DNA of 64,000 nt from Bretschneidera sinensis (GCA_023935145.1 CM043699.1:69865638-69929637), one strand, 5' to 3'. Numbered from the stretch's first letter, positions 1 through 13,010 are shown. Numbers and translations: made by a program. The notes: generated from the sequence alone by a model not told the origin.

Positions 1-837
1 GGTCCAGTTACTCAGTGGAAAGTTTATTTAATGATCATTATGAGTAGTTTTTTTTTTCTTTTTGTGTAAATTTTTTTTCTGCTTTTCTATGCCAAAGTGT
101 TCATCTAACAAGTCATTCGGTTACAATTAAACCATGGAAACATACATATTAAAATTACATGTCATACCTCACACAATTATGTGCTAATGTGCTCATGTCA
201 GATTAGATCAAACTTATGAATTCTTAAATGCCTAAAGTGGGTAACTAAATTTTAAAACTCTATTATTAGATCATGTGTTCAAGATTTTAAGCTTACTAAT
301 GAAATCTTATCACAATATTTGTTTAGAACAACCAAAATTTTCAAAACAATATGATCATGCATTTATCTTTTCCAAAATAATAAGAAAAAACCTGGACAGA
401 GTGTGTGTGAATGTGTTTCCCATACCCCCAAACTTAAACTACACATTGTCCCCAATGTGTTAATAACATGGAAAGATATAACCTGGGAGATGGAGAACTA
501 GCTGGCTGGCATGGCTCATAGTATACCCCCAAACTTGGATTGATGCACATTTTATCCCTGAAAAAAGAAAAACGAACGTAATACTAGAAAACAAAAGATA
601 CTAAAACTAAACAGTAATGAGAAAAACAAAAGGTCAACATAAAAAAATAAACACTAACAAGAAATGTGAAAAAGAATAAAAACAAAGGATATGCTATGGG
701 GTGCCTCCCATGAGTGTTAAGTTTTATGTCTTCAGCCAGACAGTGCACCACTTTCACTAATGGTCTTCAGGTGGCGCGGAAGATGAGGCACCAGGGGCGG
801 GAGGTAGTCGATCTAGAATGGCCTAGAGCATCTCTCT
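1..837 (-). other. Element A 3' noncoding region (post-env)
   Basis: No gene here; the short ORFs are not convincing. The stretch aligns block by block with 52011-52680, the post-pol region of element C, so it is the A counterpart. Shared landmarks are the block around 705-755 (CTCATGGGAGGCA on the minus strand, just after the last ORF), two polypurine tracts (523-536 and 421-435) and a short inverted repeat at 441-460. It ends at the window edge before the 3' LTR. Confidence 0.75.
441..460 (-). other. Conserved hairpin, element A
   Basis: A perfect inverted repeat with 8 bp arms (ACACATTG / CAATGTGT) and a 4 nt loop. The same structure at the same relative place occurs in C (52421-52436) and D (35164-35183). 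On the element strand it is followed by a G-rich polypurine tract (421-435). Confidence 0.6.
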
Positions 838-1886
838 TTACCTCGCAAAGTGTGCCTCTAATCCATCTATCCACTGATAAACTAGGCACATAACCTCCCG
901 ATCCTCTCGATGAATATCAGCTATCTCACACCGGAAGGAGGACATCTCCTCAAGAATGTGCTGGTACTCTGTGGGTCCCACGTTAGTATGGTCTTCTTCC
1001 CATGTCTGGCTAGCTGCTGGGTCCTCGGTCTCTATAGGATCATCCTCCACCTTCTCAGCAGTAGGTGCATGCCCTCGGAGTTCTCTCGGCATATGGGACT
1101 AGCTTTGGGTCCATTGACTCTTCCCAAAGAATGGGTGCTCCCTGACTGGTCCATTGATGGAGGAGCCCTTAATTCCCTTCTTATAAAAATGTAACTGAGG
1201 AGGAACGGGAACGGAAGCCCCTATGCATTAGTAGTGGTAACTTGGTGTGCATGGACGTGGTCCCAGAACTTGTGGATCTGACTTCAAATGATAATAGGGA
1301 TGGAGTACCAATGGCCTCTATGAAATGCATAAAACGCCTAGAGGAACTAGTCATGCCTCTGGGTATTGTGTCCCAATGGGCACACATTACGCTGAAGAAT
1401 GAAATCCATGAGCTAGAGTCATGGAGGCAACTTGGATTGGCTCCCAGCATTGTTGTGCTGATCGACATACTGCCCAGCATAAATGTCCTCAATGATGGTT
1501 GACAAGGAAAATGACTCCGGCTGCTCATCCATCTGGGCATCCTCAAGAGGAGATTCATCATTGCATCGGAGGGCTGCAGCTATATTTGAAGATGTCACGT
1601 CAATGTACTTGCCCTGAACAGATGAGGATAAGACACCCGACCTGCTACAGTCGAAAGATAGGTTCTCATAAAACTGAACCATGAACCGGGTATAAGTAGT
1701 AGACCTGATAGGTTTGAATATTCTCTTCAAACCATAGTGCTTGAATTCCTGGACAGCCCATTGAATGGCTTCAAAGTTTTTGAAATCATCATCAATGTTG
1801 AATGTGGTTTCGAATAAGATTTCCCATTGCTCAAAGCTGGGCCAGGAAGACTGTGTGCGACTTCCCGAGGTATGGGATGTGGATGC
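838..1886 (-). pseudogene. Env-like ORF remnant of element A
   Basis: Minus-strand reading gives broken protein segments between pol and the 3' noncoding region. The upstream part (about 1450-1850) contains FEQWEILFE, then a segment around VQFYENL and VQGKYIDVTS. After stops and frame changes a second part (about 1210-1430) reads LQRNVCPLGHNTQR and later FPFLLSYIF. This pattern resembles the putative plant transposon protein domain (Pfam Transposase_32 type) found in the third ORF of Athila-like elements, often called env-like. The further segment at 838-1092 has no recognisable domain. At least three stops and one frame change break it, and Copia-1 cuts off its N-terminal part, which should continue at 8022. 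The domain match is from memory of the family and was not searched. Confidence 0.5.
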
Positions 1887-1891
1887 AGTGT

Positions 1892-2779
1892 TGTTGGTGT
1901 TTGTCTAAGGTTTAAACATGGTTTGAAAAGATTCTTCATAAGACCTTGGCGCCTCAGCACACAAAGTGTGTGCCTCAGAGCACAGCAAGTCAAAAGGAGT
2001 GCAACATCAGATCAAGCCACGGCCCAGCCTTCCCAGGCCGCGGCGCCCAGCATGGAGGAAGCCTAGAGGAGGTGTGCACCGCGGCACCTAGAGAGTGATG
2101 CATGTGTGCCCCGGCTTGAGCTGCGACCTGCCCTGTTCTGGGCCACGACACCAGGCACACTGAGACTAGTTTCTTCAGCCTTTTGAGAGGTGCGTGGATG
2201 CAAGAACAAAACGCACATGATCACTAAGGATTGATGAAGAGCTATGATTGAATGGTCCTCAAGATCCAAGGGTGAAGATTGACTTTAAAGATTGGCTCAA
2301 GAAGTAGTGCACTATATAAAGGGTCACCTAGCTTTAATCTCAACATAATAACACTACAAACACAAGTGATCATCATACAAGAGAATTCAAGTGCAAGTGT
2401 GAGAGTGCAAAGACACAAAACATAAGAGAGGCACTAGAATAGATCTCAAAAGAGAGGCTGGTTGTAAAGAGAGAGTAGCATAGAGTGGATAGAGGGCTTT
2501 GTAATAGTTCTTATCACTTTCTTTCTTCTCTTTTTTGGTTCTTCAAGAACTTGGGTTTCTTGGAGAGGTGTTGCTGTAACTTGTAAGAACTCATTGATTT
2601 AGTGTAGAGAGTTCAGAGGAACTCACGGGGACATAGGTACATTGCCAAACCTCGATAACAATTGTTGTGTTCTTTCTTTTCTTTGATTTCTATTTTTGTT
2701 TCTGATTCATTACTAGTCATTCTAGACTTGAGTGTTTGGAAGATCACCACCTGGGCATTTCTAAGGTGATTTCTCAACA
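1892..2779 (+). repeat. Copia-1 5' LTR
   Basis: 888 bp, starting TGTTGG and ending CAACA. A TATA box (TATATAAA, 2313-2320) lies mid-LTR, and the same TATATAAAGGGTCACC context recurs in Copia-2 and Copia-3. The U3 part upstream is unusually GC-rich for this window, with repeated GGCCGCGG-like motifs. Confidence 0.92.
2313..2320 (+). promoter_or_regulatory. TATA box of Copia-1 5' LTR
   Basis: TATATAAA inside the LTR, conserved in sequence and surroundings in the LTRs of Copia-2 and Copia-3; expected to drive the genomic transcript. Confidence 0.7.
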
Positions 2780-2780
2780 G

Positions 2781-2792
2781 TGGTATTAGAGC
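2781..2792 (+). other. Primer binding site, initiator tRNA-Met (Copia-1)
   Basis: TGGTATTAGAGC, one base after the 5' LTR. It matches the complement of the plant initiator tRNA-Met 3' end except for one C-to-T change. Copia-3 keeps the unmutated TGGTATCAGAGC. Confidence 0.85.
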
Positions 2793-3033
2793 CGGAGGAG
2801 CTTTGGTGAGAGGGTATCAGAGCTGAAATAGAAGGTATCAGAGTCAAGACTCCAAGAATCAAATATCAACTTCTTGGGTGATTCAAGAACGAAGTAAAGA
2901 TCAAGATCTGATCATGTTCTTGAGGGTGATTCAAGAACAGTATTGAGATCAATCTTTAATCGTGTTCTTGAGGTTTAGAAGAAGTTGGAAAGCAATTGTG
3001 GGTGCTGCATAAATTTGGGATTTTCTTCGCAAG

Positions 3034-6000
3034 ATGGCTTCAAATTTCATTGCTGAGAAGTTTGATGGAAAGTGAGACTTTGCCCTTTGGAAGCGGAAGA
3101 TTAAGGCTGTTCTTATGCAACAGAAGATGGACTTGGCTATTAGAGAAGATGACGCTTTTCCAGTAAGTATCATGGAGGACCAGTGGATTGAGATGAAGAA
3201 GATGGCATACAACACAATTTCTTGAACATGTTAGATAGTGTGACAAGAGAGTACGGAGACTCGGAAGATCCAGCTGTCATATGGAAGAAACTAGATGAGT
3301 TGTTTCTTACTAAGACTCTCCCTAATAAGATTTATCTTCTTAAAAGAATCATTGCTTTTAAAATGGATCCTAATAAAGAGTTGCAAGATAATCTTGATGT
3401 GTTTAATAAGCTAGTTCAAGATTTGAATAGCTGTAGCATAACATTCTCGGATGAACAATTGGCTGTTATTTTGTTAAATTCTCTTCCTGATTGTTTTGAT
3501 AATTTGATTAATGTTATTGAATATGGAAGAGATACACTAACCAAGGAAATCGTGATTAATGCTATAAAGGCTCATGATTTCAAAGCTAAGATGAGGGAAG
3601 CATCAAGTAGAGAAGGGCTGTTTGTTAGAGGAAGGCTAGCAACTCGGAATGACAGTAGCATTCATGGCAACTACTGGGAGAAATCAAGAGGTAGAGGGCA
3701 GAGCCATGGGAGATCTCACTCCAAATCAAGATTTGGAGGAAAAAGATGCTTCTACTGTAATAAGGAGGGCCATTTCAGGAAAGATTGCAAGAAGAAGATG
3801 TGGGATGAGAGAAGAAGAATCCATACCAACAATGGAGAGGCTTCGGTTTACAAAAGAGAACTGCAAGATGATGTTCTTGTTGTGTGCTCAAATGTGAGCA
3901 GGAGGCAAGTAGCAAGAAATGGATTCTGGATTTCGGGTGCACTTATCACATGTGCCCTCACAAGGATTGGTTCAAGAACTTCAAGGAAATCAATGATGGA
4001 AAGGTTTTCTTGGGGAATGACACTTCTTGCCAAGTGAGGGGGATAGAAGACATCCAATTGAGGATGTTTGATGGAGTCACGAGGCTGCTACGGAATGTGA
4101 GGTATCTTCCAGATTTGAAAAGGAATTTAATCTCATTGGGGCAGTTGGATTCCATGCGGTATATATATAAAGCAGAGGGAGGAAAGATCAAGGTGACCAA
4201 GAGATCTTTGATAGTGATCAAAGCAGCAATAAAAGATGGACTTTATGAGATAATCAGAGAGACATAAATCAAGGATCAAGCAGCAAGCTTGATGGCTGAG
4301 ATAGATAAGGCAGCTCTTTGGCACACTCGATTCGGACATATGAGCGAAAAGGGTCTACAAGTTCTCAGCAAGAATGGTCTACTTGGTGGTGACAAAGTAG
4401 AGAAATTGGATTTCTGCGAGTGTTGCATTCTTGGGAAGCAACACCGGGTCAGCTTCAACACCGGAGTGCACAAGTCTAAGGGGATTCTTGACTACATTCA
4501 TTCGGACCTTTGGGGACCAGCAAGTACACCAACACAGGGAGGTAACTTTTACTTTATGTCTTTAATTGATGATTATTCAAGAAAGGTTTGGGTTTGTTTG
4601 CTTAAAAATAAATTAGATGCTTTGAATAAATTTGTGGTGTGGAAAAAGTTGCTGGAAACTCAAACGGGTAGCGTAGTTAAGGCTTTACGAACCGATAATG
4701 GCTTAGAATTTTTCAATAAGGATTTTGATAAATTTTGTGAGTTAAATGGCATACTAAGACATAGAATGGTTATAAAAACACCTCAGCAAAATGGAGTTAC
4801 TGAGAGAATGAATAGGACTCTCATGGAAAAGGTTAGGTGCATGTTAATTGGGTCCGGTTTACCAAAATTTTTTTGGGGGAAAACTATGTCTACTGCTACA
4901 TATTTGGTTAATAGATCACCCTCTAGAGCTTTAGAGCTTAAGACTCCCATGGAGATGTAGAGTGGGAAACCCTCTGAGTTGAGCAACCTTAGGACTTTTG
5001 GGTGTACTGCATTTGCACATCAAAAGGATGATAAACTTAACCCAAAGTCTAGAAAATGTGTGTTTCTAGGGTATGGTGATGGGGTTAAGGGGTATAGGTT
5101 GTGGTCCTTAGAACCAAAATGAATGAAACTCATAATAAGTACAGATGTTGTTTTTAATGAATTGTTATTTCCCTATTTGGAGAAAACTAACCCTGCAGAG
5201 ACTAGTGAGCAAAACCAGTCCGGAATTTGTGGAGCATTGCATCAAGGAAAATTCAGTTCATGTAGAGCAAGGAAGACATGAGGGTTCGGACCAGGTAGAG
5301 CCCATTAATGAAGAACAAGCTCAAGATACACAAGAGGAGGCTGAACTGGAAGGGGATGATGTAGCAAGTCAGAATGACTACCAGCTCACAAGGGACCAGG
5401 AAAGGAGGGTGGTCAGACCACCTTTGAGATATGGGTCTGCAGATGCTAATGTAGCAGCTCCTTTTTCAGAAGGAGGGATGGTTGAACCAAAAACTTACAT
5501 GAAAGCCATGGAATGTAAGAAGTCGTCAAAGTGGCAGCTAGCTATGGAGGAAGAAATGGATTCTTTGAGGAAGAGCAACTCTTGAGAATTAGTGCCCAAA
5601 CCAGAAAAATAGAGAGTTGTGGATTGTAAATTGGTTTACAAGATCAAAGAAGGGAACACTTTAGGGGATGAAGTCCGGTATAAAGCTAGGCTGATGGCGA
5701 AGGGGTTCACACAAAGAGAAGGCATAGATTTCATTGAAATATTCTCACCAGTTGTGAAGTACAAGACGATAAGGATAGTGTTAGCAATGATGGTCAAATT
5801 TAATTGGGAGATCGAGCAAATGGATGTGAAGACAACGTTTTTACATAGAGAGCTTGATGAGACCATCTACATGAGGCAACCCGAAGGCTATGAGGAAGGA
5901 AGGTAAGGAGATTTGGTGTGCCAATAGAAGAAATCTTTTTATGGCCTGAAGCAATCACCTTGGAAATGGAATAAGAGGCATGATTTCTTTGTAACTAGCT

Positions 6001-7052
6001 TCGGTTTCATGAGGAGCTACTATGATTTGTGCTTATACTATAAGGGGCACAAGGTGGAGGAAGTGGTGATCATCCTTATCTATGTTGATGATATATTGCT
6101 GGTTGGGAGCAGCATGGAGAGGATAGAAGAATTGAAGTCTCAACCCAGTTTGAAGTTTGAGATGAAGGATCTTGGCCATACACAAAAGATCCTTGGGATG
6201 AATATAATCCGGGAAAGGGAGAGAAACAGATTAAAGATTTCTCAGACTTCTTACATAGAGAAGATGATATCTAAGTTCTCTATGGAAGATAGCAAACTAG
6301 TGAAGGTTCCCCTTGCTGGTCATTTCAAGTTCTCTAGCGATCAACGTCCGAGATCGTAAGTGGAGAAGAAGGAAATGGAAAAGGTCCCTTAATCTAGTGC
6401 GGTTGGTTCAGTTATGTTCACCATGGTAAGCACTAGACCCGACATTGCTCATGCAATAAGTGTTCTCAGTAAGTTTATAAGTAATCCCGGAAAGGAGCAT
6501 TGGCTTGAGATGAAGTGGTTGCTGAGGTACTTGAAGGGAAGCCCAGAAGTAGGGTTGATTTATGAGAAGAGGGGTAAGTCCATCTGTCTTGAGGGTTATG
6601 ATGATTCAGACTATAGAGTAGACTGGGATAAAAGAAGATCGATTACCTCCTACTTCTTCAACTTAAACGGATGTTGTATAAGTTGGAAGGTTCAGTTGCA
6701 GCCAGTGGTAGCACTCTCAACAACCGAGGCTGAGTACATAGTGGCAACGGAAGCCATTAAGGAGGCTAAGTGGTGCAAAGGGTTGTTGGAAGAGTTGAAG
6801 GTCCTGAAAGAGTAGGTGGTGGTGTATTCGGATAGCAAAAGTGCGTTGCACTTGTGTAAGAATCCAGTGTTCCATGAGAGGACAAAGTGCATGGATGTTC
6901 GGTATCATTTCATTTGGGAAAATATTACGGAAGGATGCATTCATGTGGATAAGGTAGTCACGGAGGAAAATCCTGCAGATTTAGGCACCAAGGTTCTACC
7001 TCTAAGTAAGTTCAATCATTGCCTTGGACTGCTTAGGATTGGAGTCAGTTGA
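3034..7052 (+). pseudogene. Copia-1 gag-pol polyprotein, broken
   Basis: Start at MASNFIAEKFDG, the same start context as Copia-2 and Copia-3. In order: gag with a CCHC zinc knuckle (CFYCNKEGHFRKDC, about 3747-3788); protease with the triplet DFG instead of DSG (about 3925); the pre-integrase zinc region ending CCILGKQHRVSF; integrase core with SDLWGP, RTDNG and QQNGVTERMNRT; RT with the catalytic YVDD at 6081-6092; and RNaseH ending LGLLRI. Codon 14 is already TGA (3073-3075). A frameshift follows near 3220, with further stops near 4264, 4958, 5583, 5610, 5904, 6357 and 6813. The stop at 5610-5612 is shared with Copia-3. It resembles tobacco Tnt1-type (Tork) polyproteins in gag, integrase and RNaseH wording. 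No functional product is expected. Confidence 0.93.
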
Positions 7053-7120
7053 TATGATGACTCAAGATGAGTTTGGATCATGAGTTCTCTGCACAATGGG
7101 TTCGAGTTTAATCACTTAAA

Positions 7121-7130
7121 CAAAGGTAGA
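7121..7130 (+). other. Polypurine tract of Copia-1
   Basis: CAAAGGTAGA directly before the 3' LTR; the same tract precedes the 3' LTRs of Copia-2 and Copia-3. It would prime plus-strand DNA synthesis. Confidence 0.75.
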
Positions 7131-7131
7131 T

Positions 7132-8016
7132 TATTGGTCTTTGTCTAAGGTTTAAACATGGTATGAAAAGGTTCTTCATAAGACCTTGGCGCCTAAGCAC
7201 ACAAAGTGTGCGCCTCAGCGCACAACAAGTTAAAAAGAGTGTAGCATCAGGTCAAGCAGTGGCCTAGCCTTCCCAGCTCACGACACCCAGCATGGAGGAA
7301 GCCGGGAGGAGGTGTGCACCGCGCCTAGAGAGTGATGCATTTATGCCCTGGCTTGAGCCGTGGCTTACCCTGTTCTGGGTCGCGGCGCCAGGCGCACCAA
7401 GACTAGTTTCTTCAGCCTTTTGAGAGGTGCGTGGATGCATGAACAAAATGCACATGATCACTAAGGATTGATGAAGGGCTATGATTGAATGGTCCTCAAG
7501 ATCCAAGGGTGGAGATTGACTTCAAAGATTGGCTCAAGAAGTGGTGCACTATATAAAGGGTCACCTAGCTTCAATCTCAACATAATAACACAACAAACAC
7601 AAGTGATCATCATACAAGAGAATTCAAGTGCAAGTGTGAGAGTGCAAAGACACAAAACACAGGAGAGGCACTAGAATAGATCTCAAAAGAGAGGCTGGTT
7701 GTAAAGAGAGAGTAGTATAGAGTGGATAGAGGGCTTTGTAATAATTCTTATCACTTTCTTTCTAATCTTCTTTGGTTCTTCAAGAACTTGAGTTTCTTGG
7801 AGAGGTGTTACTGTAACTTGTAAGAACTCATTGATTTAGTGCATAGAGTGTGGAGGAACTCACGGGGACATAGGCATATTGCCGAACCTCGATAACAATT
7901 GTTGTGTTCTTTCTTTTCTTTGATTTCTATTTCTATTTTTGATTCATTACAAGTCATTCTAGACCTGGGTGTTTGGAAGATCACCACTTAGGCATCTCTA
8001 AGGTGATTTCCCAACA
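7132..8016 (+). repeat. Copia-1 3' LTR
   Basis: 885 bp, ending CCAACA. The first dinucleotide has decayed from TG to TA. TATA box at 7550-7557. It is substantially diverged from the 5' LTR, with many differences at CpG sites. Confidence 0.92.
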
Positions 8017-8021
8017 AGTGT

Positions 8022-8848
8022 GCTTAGGCATCCTGGATAAGGTTCTGCAGATTTTGCGCTCGATCACAATAATGTGCGATTGATCACAATTTGCCTTTGC
8101 GCTTGATCACACTACCCCCCGCGCTCGATCGCAATGAGTAAGGATTTTTATCGAACAGGTGGTGTGTGACATGTAATCCAATTGATGGCAAACACTTCCA
8201 AAAAATTCTCAACTTCCTGCAAAAACCACCAGAAACAACCCAAGAGCACAAGAAAAACAGTGTATATGAATTTACTTCTTAAAAAACAACAATTAATTCA
8301 ACAATAACCGAAAATGGGAGTGAAGGGCAAAACAGGCATAAGGTAATACCTGGTGCGGGAAGTGGGGGTGAACGGCGGCGTAGGGAGTTTGGACGGTGGG
8401 GTGCAGTAGTATTGCTGTAAGTGCAGTGGACGAGTGTGGTATGGTCCAGAAAATGGGTGCGATGGAAGTTTAGTGCAAGAGAATGAGAGTGTGCAGAGAG
8501 TGAGAGTGAATATAGACAAAAAATGAAATGACCTAAAAATAGGCACGTGACTCTCTATCCTGAGTGCACTTGATCGCACTTATGCGTAGGTGTTTGCATG
8601 TGATTACACTCGCACGCCATTGGGCGCATGGCGAGAGTGCGCTCGATTGCAAGGAAAAAATGTGCTGACCCACTAAATGAACTATAGAAAGGACGAAAAA
8701 ATTAAAAATAATGAAAAATAATTAACAAAAATGAATAAAACTGTACCGTGCTCATTGCCTTCAGTACCACTGACCTCAATAGAGGCGCTTGGGCTATAAG
8801 TTTATCAAACTCTAAACTACTCAAACACTCTCTATAGTAGCTTCAGTG
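8022..8848 (-). other. Element A spacer between pol and env-like region
   Basis: No credible gene; the 93-codon minus ORF at 8298-8579 has no recognisable domain. The sequence resumes element A after Copia-1. It carries two clusters of the CGATCG-type motif (about 8045-8138 and 8565-8660), many copies decayed to GATCACA or GATTGCA. The left end should hold the N-terminal part of the env-like ORF. Confidence 0.55.
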
Positions 8849-10888
8849 CTACTCTCTTGGTTGGGAACACTTAAGGTCCACCTCATGTGGCTTAAGTGCT
8901 CTTAGTGCCTCTGCATACTGGACAAACTGGAGTGCCAAATCTTCATCTCTTGGTAGCAATTGGCTTTCAAGGTATAGCTTGACTTTGTGTCCATTTACCA
9001 TGAATGTCCGAGTGCTATCGGAACCATGGATCTCCAAAGCACCATGTGGAAAGACCTTGGTGACCACATAAGGACCAGACCATCGGGACTTGAGCTTACC
9101 CGGGAACAACCTTAATCATGAATTATAAAGCAACACCTTCTGTCCCACATGAAATTCCTTCCTAATCAGCTGTTTATCGTGATAGGCTTTGGTCCTTTCT
9201 TTGTAGAGCTTGGCGTTCTCATATGCATCATACCTTAATTCTTCAAGCTCATTCAAGTGTAGTTTTCTCTTTTCACCCGCTTGTTTTCATGTCAAAATTA
9301 AACTACTTGATGGCCCAATATGCTCGATGCTCCAACTCTACCAGTAGATGACATGCTTTCCTGAAAACTAATTTGTATGGAGACATGCCAATTGGTGTCT
9401 TGTAAACTGTCCTATATGCCCATAGGGTATCATTCAGGTGCAAAGACCAATCCTTCCTATTATGCTTCACTGTCCTTTCCAGGATGCCTTTGATCTCTCG
9501 GTTGCTTATCTTCACTTGGCCACTGGTTTGAGGATGATATGGAGTGCCAACTTTATGAGTGATTCCATATTTCTTGATTAGGGCAGCAAAAGATTGATTA
9601 TGGAAGTGGTTGCCTCCATCACTGATGATTGCTCTCGGAGTCCCAAATCGTATAAAGATGTTATCTTGTAAAAATTTCACAACCACTTTGTGATTATTAG
9701 TCTTTGATGGGACAACCTTGACCCATTTAGACACATAATCCACACCCACAATAATATATAAATAACCATTTGAGTTAGGAAATGGACTCATGAAATCAAT
9801 ACCCCATACATCGAAAAGTTCTACTATATGAATATTTTGTAAGGGCATCTAATTTCAAGATGAGATGTTACATGTCCTCTGGTATCTATCACATGAGCTG
9901 CAAAATAAAAAGGCATCTTTAAACAAATTAGGCCAATAAAAACTGGATTATAATACCTTAAGAGCTGTTCTCTTGGCCCCAAAGTGTCCTCCATAAGCAA
10001 ACTGATGGCAATTTTGTAATAAGCTCAAATGCTCGTCCTCGGAGACACACCTTCTGATGGAAGTGTTACCTCTAATGCGAACAATTATTCATCTGGGAAG
10101 TTCTTGTTCAAAGGTAGCTCATTTTTGTTGTCCTCATGAGGTAGCCTAGATAGGTGATCTGTAACCACATTCTCATTTCCCTACTTGTCTTTAATCTCTA
10201 AGTTAAACTCTTGCAATAGGAGTACCCATCTGATCAACCTAGGCTTTGCATCTTTCTTAGCAAACAAATATCTCAAAGCAGCATGATCAGTAAAAACAAT
10301 AACCTTAGAGCCAATCAGGTATGATCTAAACTTCTCCAAAGCAAAAATAACAGCTAACAATTCTTTTTTAGTAGTAGAATAATTTAGCTGAGCATCATTT
10401 AAAGTTATAGAAGCATAATAAATAGCATGAGGTACCTTATTAACTCTCTGGCCCAAGACAACTCCCAAGGCGAAGTCACTGGCATCACACATCAGCTCAA
10501 ATAGAAGACTCCAATCAGGTGCCATCATTATTTGTGTGGAGGTGAGCACGTTCTTCAATGTGTTGAAAGCTTTCATACAGTCGTCAGTCCATTCAAACTT
10601 GGTATCTTTAGCTAACGGTGCACAAAGAGGTCTAGAGATCTTAGAAAAGTCCTTGATGAATCGTCTGTAGAATCCAGCGTGTCCTACGAAACTTCTGACA
10701 CCCTTGACTGTTAGAGGATGAGGTAATTTTGAAATGATGTCGATCTTGGCCTTGTCTACCTCAATACCCTTGTTGGAAATGGAATGACCCAACACAATAC
10801 CTTGTTGAACCATAAAGTGACATTTTTCCCAATTTTACACCAAGTTGCATTCTTCACATCTCTTGAGGACACTCTTCAGATGATTGAA
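8849..10888 (-). pseudogene. Element A pol: RT end, RNaseH, integrase
   Basis: On the minus strand from 10888: the end of RT with [19 protein letters not shown] and [16 protein letters not shown] wording; RNaseH with [27 protein letters not shown] and FTDHAAL (about 10181-10500); a decayed HHCC zinc domain (9850-10100); the integrase core with [20 protein letters not shown] and [12 protein letters not shown] (9303-9848); and a C-terminal segment [15 protein letters not shown] (about 8990-9109). Several stops and frame changes separate these parts. The element is cut at 10888 by B; the rest of RT continues at 20227. Compared with element C it has a different, longer C-terminal tail. Confidence 0.9.
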
Positions 10889-13006
10889 TGTAATAACCGT
10901 ATTTATAAAATAAGAGTAAAAAAGTACTTTAATAAATAAGACATACAGTTCAAATACTTCATGTATTTTAAATACAAAAGATAAATTCTTTAAAAAAAAT
11001 GTCAAGAATGTCCCAGGGATCAGCAGAAGAGGAAAGGAAAAAAATTATTAAAAAAAAGGTCTAAAAGGGTGGGCAGCAGGTTTAATACCTGCTACCAATT
11101 CTCAGAAGCTTTCGAAATCAAAAGCATTGGCAGCAAGTGTAATAACTGCTCCTGCTGCCAATTTCTTAAGGCATTTGGGAATACCTCACACATCTCCACA
11201 ATGTGGAGATTGTGGAGACCTTTGGAGAGGGGGGGCTGCTGAAGTTTCAATCCAAACTTCGTATATATATATATATATCAGATGCGAGAGTAAAAATTTT
11301 ACTCAACAGATTTCGTTAGTTTTTCTTTCAAATTTCTCTATTTCCTTAAATATTTGGGAACCCAAAGTAAAGTTAAAAGAGCAAGATTTTGAAAGAGTTT
11401 ACTGTGAAATTTCATAGAGAATCAAGAATAGCTATCAGAAAAGCAGAAGGTAATAGTATAGTGTTTATTTATGAATTTTTAGCATTCACAAAATTCCCCC
11501 AAATTCAAAGTGGGAATTTTCAAAAGGTGTGGTTTATGAAGAAATGAAGAAATAATTAGAAATTGAATACAAATATTTTGTCAGGTGTTGGCAGTCAACA
11601 ATCGAGGGAAGTTTCGGAGAAGAACAAGAAAGGCAAGGAGGTGATCCACGGGTAGCTTTAAGTACTACGTGGTGAGTTGGATTTACTTTAAGCAGTCTAA
11701 ATAAAAATGAAAAATTTAGTGATAATATTAAAATAAATTATTAGCTTTATGTTGTGGTGATAGATAAAGATTTGGTTGATATTTATGAAATGAAATTTGG
11801 ACATGTAGAAAAATTATTAGGAGAAAAATAATATTTTTGGGGATAATAAGTTGATTTAATAATAAAACAATAAGTGAAATTCTTGATGAGTTATATTGAT
11901 GTTGTTATACAAAATTTAAGGAGATGAATTTTAGTGGATCTTGACAAATTTTGAAGGATGATTTGAGGTGATTTGGGATGAGAGGAATTCAGTGGAAATT
12001 TTTATTATATAAATTTGAGAATAATCAGGATAGTTACTATAAGTGTTTTGAATTTATGTTGTTTTTTATATTACTATTCAGATGAATATTTTTATTGTTG
12101 TTCATACGCATACGCATTAAATGAGAAAGAAAAGAACTGGGAAGGCAGCCGGTCTAATGAAAATGAAAGAACCGGGAAGGCAGTCAGTCAAATGAAAATG
12201 AAAGAACTGAGAATGTAGCCGGTCTAATGAAAATGAAAGAACCGGGTAGATAGCCGGTCTAAGATAATAACAACCTGTCGACAGATAGGTAGACGTTCCA
12301 ATCATAATCATTCATGTATTTGCATCTGTTTTAATTATTGCTGCATTAGTGAAATGCTGATGTGTGGTATGTTATTATGAAATTTTTTATAGCCGAGTTT
12401 GTCTCACAGAGAGAGACAATTATGGTAAGAAAGAAACAGAGAATGATAATAACCATCTAAATGATGGACTTTATGATGTAAACCTCATTACGAGGTAATT
12501 ATGAGATAATTGATGGCCTTAAGGTGGACCAATGATTGAGAAGAAGAGATTGATAGAGAATGAATTTTATGATATGTGTAATGATAGTAGAAAGTTATCA
12601 TCAAGTTATGTGAAAAATAAATGATTATATATTAACGGCATATTTATGAAATTGGAATACTTTTAGTAAATTTAATTCGCTGAGCTTGTGAAACTCACCC
12701 CTCATTGTACAATGATTTCAGGTAGCAGTCAGGACAAGTAGTCCGGTGGGTTGAAAGACAGACGAAAACAGTTTCTGTAAGCCACATACGTATCAATATC
12801 CTCAGACAAATGAGAAAAAAATAAAATATAAAAATTTATTTGTAAATATTAATGCATTTTGTGTTGTATATTAATATCAGAATGTTATAAAAGAAAGTTC
12901 TGTTAGTATATATATTTTTTAATTATTGCATATATGTGTCTTGCTGGGATTCTCAAAATGTGATGACACCGTTTTGAGGGTGCCCAACTCGGGATGGGTC
13001 ATTACA
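10889..13006 (+). repeat. Element B 5' LTR
   Basis: 2118 bp, TGTAATAACC to GGGTCATTACA. It contains a short TA microsatellite (about 11258-11278) and four copies of a 35 bp tandem repeat (12119-12260). The ORFs inside it have counterparts in the 3' LTR and are not genes. Confidence 0.92.
12119..12260 (+). repeat. 35 bp tandem repeat, about 4 copies, in B 5' LTR
   Basis: Repeats of AATGAAAATGAAAGAACCGG followed by a GAAGGCAGCCGGTCT-like half. The matching 3' LTR array has five copies. Confidence 0.85.
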
Positions 13007-13010
13007 ATTT

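Larger units (their letters stand above)
1892..8016 (+). mobile_element. Copia-1, Tnt1/Tork-like Ty1/copia element
   Basis: Complete structure: 5' LTR, initiator-Met primer site, gag-pol, polypurine tract and 3' LTR. It is flanked by a perfect 5 bp target duplication AGTGT (1887-1891 and 8017-8021). The target is the env-like region of element A. Domain order protease, integrase, RT, RNaseH is the Ty1/copia order. The LTRs differ at many positions, roughly a tenth of the first 270 bp by eye, and gag-pol has many stops, so this is an old insertion that cannot move on its own. Confidence 0.95.

Noticed and set aside
8298..8579. 93-codon minus ORF in the A spacer
   Set aside because: No recognisable motif, composition follows the local bias, and it lies in noncoding element sequence.
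12119..12260. Regularly repeated 35 bp units considered as a CRISPR-like array
   Set aside because: Units abut with no spacers, sit inside an LTR, and the DNA is eukaryotic.
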